Shown piece by piece: positions 59,501 to 64,000 of a stretch of 64,000 nt of DNA (positions are counted from its first letter, which is position 1; each line of letters starts with the position of its first letter). The notes under the pieces were generated by a model that ran no database searches, was not told the DNA's origin, and worked only from the letters and a program-made list of their open reading frames with translations. Origin of the DNA: Hsuehochloa calcarea. Taxonomy: Eukaryota > Streptophyta > Magnoliopsida > Poales > Poaceae. Both the position numbers and the translations under genes were made by a program. The stretch is taken from positions 1-64,000 of the forward strand of contig JAYEVG010000076.1 of NCBI GenBank assembly GCA_036346395.1, written 5' to 3'.

Positions 59501-60766
59501 GGTCATCAAGGACCGAGTTACTTGTGTCACTAAGCCATGCGCTTATGCGTGCTAACCACGCGAGAGGGATATGGGACCTCTCTTGACTAAGTACTTTGGC
59601 GTGTGTTATCTCCGAGTCGCAGGAGGGGGTTGTGTGTGTTGTGTGAAAAAGGATCTGTGTTCTTGTGTTGGGTGTGCGGTGGTGGAGATTCCGGGTAGGC
59701 TCTCCACCTCGAGGAGCATTGTAGTTGTCCAAGGCTTTACCTGCGACGGTTAGTTGACCGAGGCTTTACAATGACTCCGACACAACGTATGGGTTTCTAT
59801 CCATACGGGCGACTCGTAGTTAATGCACAATATTGGAAATGTCTCGTAGGACTTAGCTGTGCTGGCATACCAAAGGAAGTATGCTAATCTAGTGGCAAAA
59901 AGGCGGTCTGGCGTGTGGGTACATTGGTACACCCCTGCATGGTATAAAACTATTCGAATAGCCTCGTCCTAGGTTATGGACATGCTTGGTAAGGTCGTGC
60001 AAGAACTAGACTACAACCTTTTAAATTAAAATTTGACATGGTTGGCATGAATGGGTAATTCATGCTATTGTTGTGGTGACTAATGGTTTAGTCACTTCCA
60101 GGACTGTTGTTGTCTATTTACTGTTATTAATATTGTTCTTTCGGTTATTTGAACATTAAAAACATATTTGTTAAATTGCTTTCAATCTATTACATTATTG
60201 CAAATGGAAACTTGCTTTATGCTAAAATGAAACATATAGCCTCCACTTCAATGAGCTTGCATGTAGTATATATCTGAGTTTGTTATTCTACATGTAAGTC
60301 TTATGAGTACATTCAAAGTACTCACCGCTTTTGTCACGCTTTTGTTTGCAGGGGAAGAAGGTGAGCCCCAAGGGCCTCACTTTTGTGAGATGTGCTGTGG
60401 TTTCGACGACTAGCTTGGCGGTCCGGTTAGTTGCCTTGTGGGTTAAAGGCACACTGATTGGCTCTTTTGTTTTATGGCCATCTTATGGCACTTTTGCTTC
60501 CGCTGTTAAATTTCTTTATGTATTATGTCATTTGGCCGGTTGGCCTCTCTTTTGTAATAACTATCCTTTATGTATGTCATCTTCTGGTTGTTGTTTTTGC
60601 TTCGGTTCTATGTGAATGAATGGAATTGATGCATGAACTTTGTAAAGAGGTGTGTATACTGCACTCTGGGAAGTATACATGTCTCGAGTCTCGGATTATC
60701 TGATTTGTGATGCTAGGACCAAGTGGCTGGTTAAGCATTACAAGCCGGATAAACCGGGGTCTCACA
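56510..60766 (+). repeat. 3' LTR of the Tekay element
   Basis: 4,257 bases from TGTAACATCC to GGTCTCACA, followed by ATCCA. Uninterrupted counterpart of the split 5' LTR. TATA box at 57574-57578 (CCTATAAGA). The GC-rich parts at 57040-57300 and 58195-58600 hold CCGTTGGATC-type palindromes. Confidence 0.95.
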
Positions 60767-60771
60767 ATCCA
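60767..60771. repeat. Target-site duplication ATCCA (right), Tekay element
   Basis: Right partner of 25096-25100. Confidence 0.9.
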
Positions 60772-61299
60772 CAAATTGCAATTTCTTAATTTGAGTTGTT
60801 TAAAAAGTTATAGCTCATATAGCAAAGACTTAGGTACACATGTAAAAGCATGATAAATCTAGCAGGTCAAAGAACTAGACATGACATTGAGCAAGAATTG
60901 AAATACAAAAGCTCCAAAGGGTAATAGGCAAAGCTTCATCAATTTTAAAAGATAAGCAGAAAATCTTATATTACAATGCATCTTTTTGGATTTTTCATAC
61001 CACCTGTTGTATTTTTCATATGAATGCAATATGATACAATGAGATGCAATAAAAAGCCTAAAAACCTAAAAAGTTCGAAAATATCACTAAGTTCAGAAAA
61101 GAAGAACAATAAAAGATCAAAAGAACAAGGTAAGATTAGAAAAAAAAATCAAACTCCCCCTTAAACCAACCCATAGGGATAAATTACCCCTAACTCGCTT
61201 CTCAAAGAGGAAAACCTGGTTTGATCTAAAGGCTTGGTAAGAATATCTCGCCAATTGAGCTTCTGACTCTACGAAGTGCATCACAATATCACCTTTTCA

Positions 61300-62645
61300 A
61301 CATGATCTTTAAGGAAGTGAAAGCGAATGTCTATGTGCTTAGTCCTAAAATGTTGCAATCGGGTTTTTAGCAATATTAATAGCGTATGTTATCACAGTAA
61401 AAGAGGAACACTAGCAAAGTTTAACCCATAATCTTTCAAAGTGGACGCCATCCACAAAATCGCTACAAAGAACTAGCGCTAGACTACATACTCCGCTTCA
61501 AAGAAGGGATTGTGCAATGTAAGACCGCTTCCTAGAAGACCAAGATACAAGAGAAGTGCCTAGGAAGTGACAGTGCTCGAGGTACTCTTCCTATCTAACC
61601 GACCATACCAGCAAAATCGAATCAAAACCCCTAATGGACAAAGTCAAGAGCAGAATACCAAATGCCATATAAGAGGGTAGAGTGTAAATATTCAATATGC
61701 GCTAATGACTTGGCGATGGGAAGTTCTGAGACGCTCAAATCTTGCACAAAGGCATACCGTGAAGTGAATGTCCGGTCTCGAGGCCGTCAAATACGTAAGG
61801 AGCCGATCATGTCAGCTCGCGTTGATCCACGACTTCTCCTTCCTCATCCGGATCCAAGCGAATGGTTGCCATGGGAGTGGAAATTGGCTTGCAATCACCC
61901 ATGTTGAAGCGCTTGAGTAGATCTTTAGTGTACTTTGTCCGATGGATGAAAGTTCCTTCCTTGCATTGCTTGATTTGAAGTCCCAAAAGTAATTAAGCTC
62001 TCCCATCATAGTCATCTCAAATTCCTCGACATAGTGTCGTAAAAGTCAAAACAAGAGCATTAGAGGAACCACCAAAAATAATATCATCCACGTAAATTTG
62101 AGCAAGGTGAAGTCATTATCACGCCTAAGAATAAATAGATTTTATCCACTTTACCCATCTCAAAATTATTTTTAAGCAAGAAGGTCTTAAGTCTATCATA
62201 CTGTGCTCTAGGGGCTTGTTTAAGACCATACAAAGCTTTGGATAATTTGAACACACGATTTGGATACTTGGGATCCTCAAAACCAGGGGTTGCTTAACAT
62301 ACACTTCCTCATCTATGAAACCATTTAAAAGGCACTTTTAACATCCATCCGATATAATTTAAAACCTTTTGATGCAAAGAAATGCAAGGTAATGCGAATG
62401 GCTTCTAGTCTAGCAACAGAGCAAATGTCTCATCAAAATCTAACCCCTCAACTTGGTCAAACCCCGAGCTACCAATCGGCCTTATTTCTAACCACGTAAC
62501 CATCCTCACCTTGTTTATTCTTAAACACCCAACGGGTTCCTATAACATTATGACCACTAGGAGGTTCTACTAGGTTCCAAACTTTGTTTCTTTCAAAATT
62601 TTCTAACTCCTCATGCATGGCATTTACCCACTAGAATCGATAAAG
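61300..62645 (-). pseudogene. Copia reverse transcriptase and RNase H (outer element)
   Basis: RT start block WVNAMHEELENFERNKVWN on the minus strand at about 62572-62630, catalytic IYVDDIIFGGSS with YVDD at 62084-62095, and the RNase H CDN block near 61374-61420. Block order matches the inner copia. Many frame changes; the protein is not intact. Confidence 0.85.
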
Positions 62646-62979
62646 CATGTGATATATTGCGGGGTTCAAAAGAAGCAACAAAAGCCGAATGAGAGTAGAG
62701 ATTTGGATCATTATACCTGGAGCGAGTGACTCGCTCATGTAGATTACCTATTATCTGTTCCGGAGGATGCTGTCTCTGAATGCGAAGTGGAGCGCCCGGG
62801 TGAGATACCATTTCTTCGATCTCCGCAGGTACTGCTGATGATGAAGATGCAGCAGGAGCCTCAACTGAAGGTGAAGTAGACATAGCAGGTTCTTGTATCA
62901 ATGTGGGCGCTTCAGTAGCAGCAGATGAAGGAATGATATTAGCTTCGTCCTCATCTTCCTCCACAAAATGCTCTGTCAC
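62611..62979 (-). pseudogene. Integrase-RT linker of the outer copia
   Basis: An open minus-strand frame of 122 codons: acidic start (EEDEDEAN), Ser/Ala/Pro-rich middle, then RVTRSRYNDPN and HSAFVASFEP at the RT border. This variable linker with a TRSR-type element and FVASFEP block is usual in Sirevirus pol. Confidence 0.75.
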
Positions 62980-63890
62980 TGTAAATCATCTCAGAGTAAT
63001 TGATCTAGCTCTGTGGCTAGTCTCATCAAAAGTGACATTACAAGTCTCCCGAATAATGTTAGTCTCAGATTAAAACCCGAAACCCTCGAATGAGCAGATA
63101 ACCTGTAAATAACCCATCAAAAGTTCTTGATTCAAATTTATCTAAGTTGTCTGTCTTAAGAATAAAACATTTTGATCCAAAAACTCGAAAATGCGAAACA
63201 GAGGGTTTTCTACCAAAACGAAGCTCATAAGGAGTCTTGCCTAAAGAAGGTCTCAAAAAGACACTATTTGCAATATGGCAAGCAAGAGCAATAGCTTCGC
63301 CCAAAATCTCCCGGTGTGTTATACTCATCTAGCATCGCCCTAGCCATTTCGACTAAGGTCCTATTCTTCCTTTCCACCACGCCATTTTGTTGAGGGACGT
63401 GTGGAGAGGAGAAGCGATGCTCAATACCACGCCAAAGACAAAAGAAGCAAAAGAACCATTTTGAACTCCGTGCCATTATCATCTGCGAATCGCTCTCAAA
63501 GCACCAGAAGCTCAAGCCAAACGAAGAACAAGGTCATGAAAATAACCAAAAGCTTCATCTTTTGAAGTAAGAAAGAACACCCAAGTATATCTAGAAAGAT
63601 CATCAACTATGACAAGAATATACCATTTTCCATCGATCGATCGGACTCTAGCAGACCAAGAAGATCCATATGAAGCAACCGCCCCGGTCCATGTCACCCT
63701 AACCATAGTCACAGAAGGGTGTGAGGCGGCAACTTGTTTGCCTTGCCTACAGGGCGCACATACAGCATCCTTGAGAGCTTTGAGTTTGGGCAAACCTCTC
63801 ATGAGATCAAGGTTGCTAACTCGTGTCAGATGATCAAAACCAATGTGCCCCAAACGTCGGTGCAAAGCCGTAAATCAAGAAGATGTAAGC
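62980..63890 (-). pseudogene. Copia integrase (outer element)
   Basis: On the minus strand: HRRLGHIGFDHL with CAPCRQGK (about 63862-63735), KWYILVIVDDLSRYTWVFF (63570-63640), DDNGTEF with the second catalytic Asp (about 63464-63488), VVERKNRTLVEMARAMLDEY with the catalytic Glu (63330-63390), then KTPYELRFGRKPSVSHFRVF (63185-63245). Frame breaks near 63515, 63300 and 63660. Same lineage as the inner copia's integrase. Confidence 0.88.
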
Positions 63891-64000
63891 AAACATTTAA
63901 GAGATCCAAGAAGAGATTCAAAAATCAGCTCCAAAAATTCTACCAACTCTAGAGATTCCAAACACAAGCTCACCAGTAGAATTAAGCACACGACAAGCAT

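Larger units (their letters stand above)
25101..60766 (+). mobile_element. Tekay-lineage Ty3/gypsy chromovirus, interrupted by nested insertions
   Basis: A complete element in plus orientation: 5' LTR (25101-26641 plus 44188-46869), primer binding site 46875-46887, gag, protease, RT, RNase H, integrase, chromodomain, polypurine tract and 3' LTR (56510-60766), flanked by ATCCA duplications. The LTR of about 4.26 kb is large but usual for Tekay/Del/RIRE3-type elements, and the RT and chromodomain sequences fit that lineage. The two LTRs are nearly identical in AT-rich parts, so the insertion is young. It contains a 17.5 kb insertion in the 5' LTR and a solo LTR in the leader. Without these it would be about 13.7 kb. 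The coding region is frame-broken many times. Confidence 0.9.
60772..64000 (-). mobile_element. Outer Sirevirus-like copia element, right part, continues past the window
   Basis: Resumes the element broken at 25100. Read from right to left: integrase, linker, RT, RNase H, then 3' non-coding sequence (61200-60772) that joins 25100-23549 and the LTR at 23548-22007. Gag, protease and the 5' LTR lie beyond 64000. It is the oldest layer of the nest. Confidence 0.85.

Noticed and set aside
1..64000. A previously undescribed defence, biosynthetic or signalling gene system
   Set aside because: Apart from the PTAC16 fragment, all recognisable proteins are retrotransposon gag and pol pieces, and there is no cluster of unknown intact genes.

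Overview
The window looks like nuclear DNA from a plant, most likely a grass or another monocot. The signs are Angela/BARE-type and Sirevirus (SIRE/Maximus) Ty1/copia LTRs, Tekay-type Ty3/gypsy elements with LTRs over 4 kb, a GC-rich first exon and an intron with GT-AG borders. There is no bacterial gene organisation. Almost everything is LTR retrotransposon sequence; the only host gene recognised is a 5' fragment of PTAC16, a plastid nucleoid/thylakoid protein gene.

Layout. 1-1449: end of a Sirevirus-like LTR. 1450-9530: old, poorly classifiable retroelement sequence, including a complete Tekay-type LTR on the minus strand (3486-7585). 9533-12641: a hairpin-forming tandem array, an Angela-type LTR with primer binding site, a leader and a second tandem array. 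12650-15360: an old Tekay-type LTR on the minus strand, interrupted by a shorter second copy of that composite. 15361-17056: promoter region and exons 1-2 of PTAC16. 18961-22006: pieces of one Ty3/gypsy family in opposite orientations. 22007-64000: one large stack of nested retrotransposons.

The nest can be ordered from target-site duplications readable in the sequence. A Sirevirus copia on the minus strand (its 3' LTR ends at 23548; its pol continues past 64000) was cut by a Tekay chromovirus on the plus strand (25101-60766, TSD ATCCA). The 5' LTR of the Tekay was cut by a small gypsy-like element on the minus strand (26642-44187, TSD CAGAG). The left LTR of that element was cut by a second Sirevirus copia (27107-38743, TSD CATCG). 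Separately, a Tekay-like solo LTR (47459-51822, TSD ATTTT) sits in the Tekay leader.

The retrotransposon proteins can all be followed by motif (CCHC, DSG, FIDD or YVDD, HHCC, DDE, chromodomain) but are broken by many frameshifts. The two LTRs of each young element differ largely by one- or two-base gaps in G/C-rich words, so many of these breaks may be consensus errors rather than decay. No intact, clearly functional protein-coding gene is present. The most unusual structure seen is a series of small hairpins with compensating stem changes at 9735-9916, with a related series at 13688-13881.
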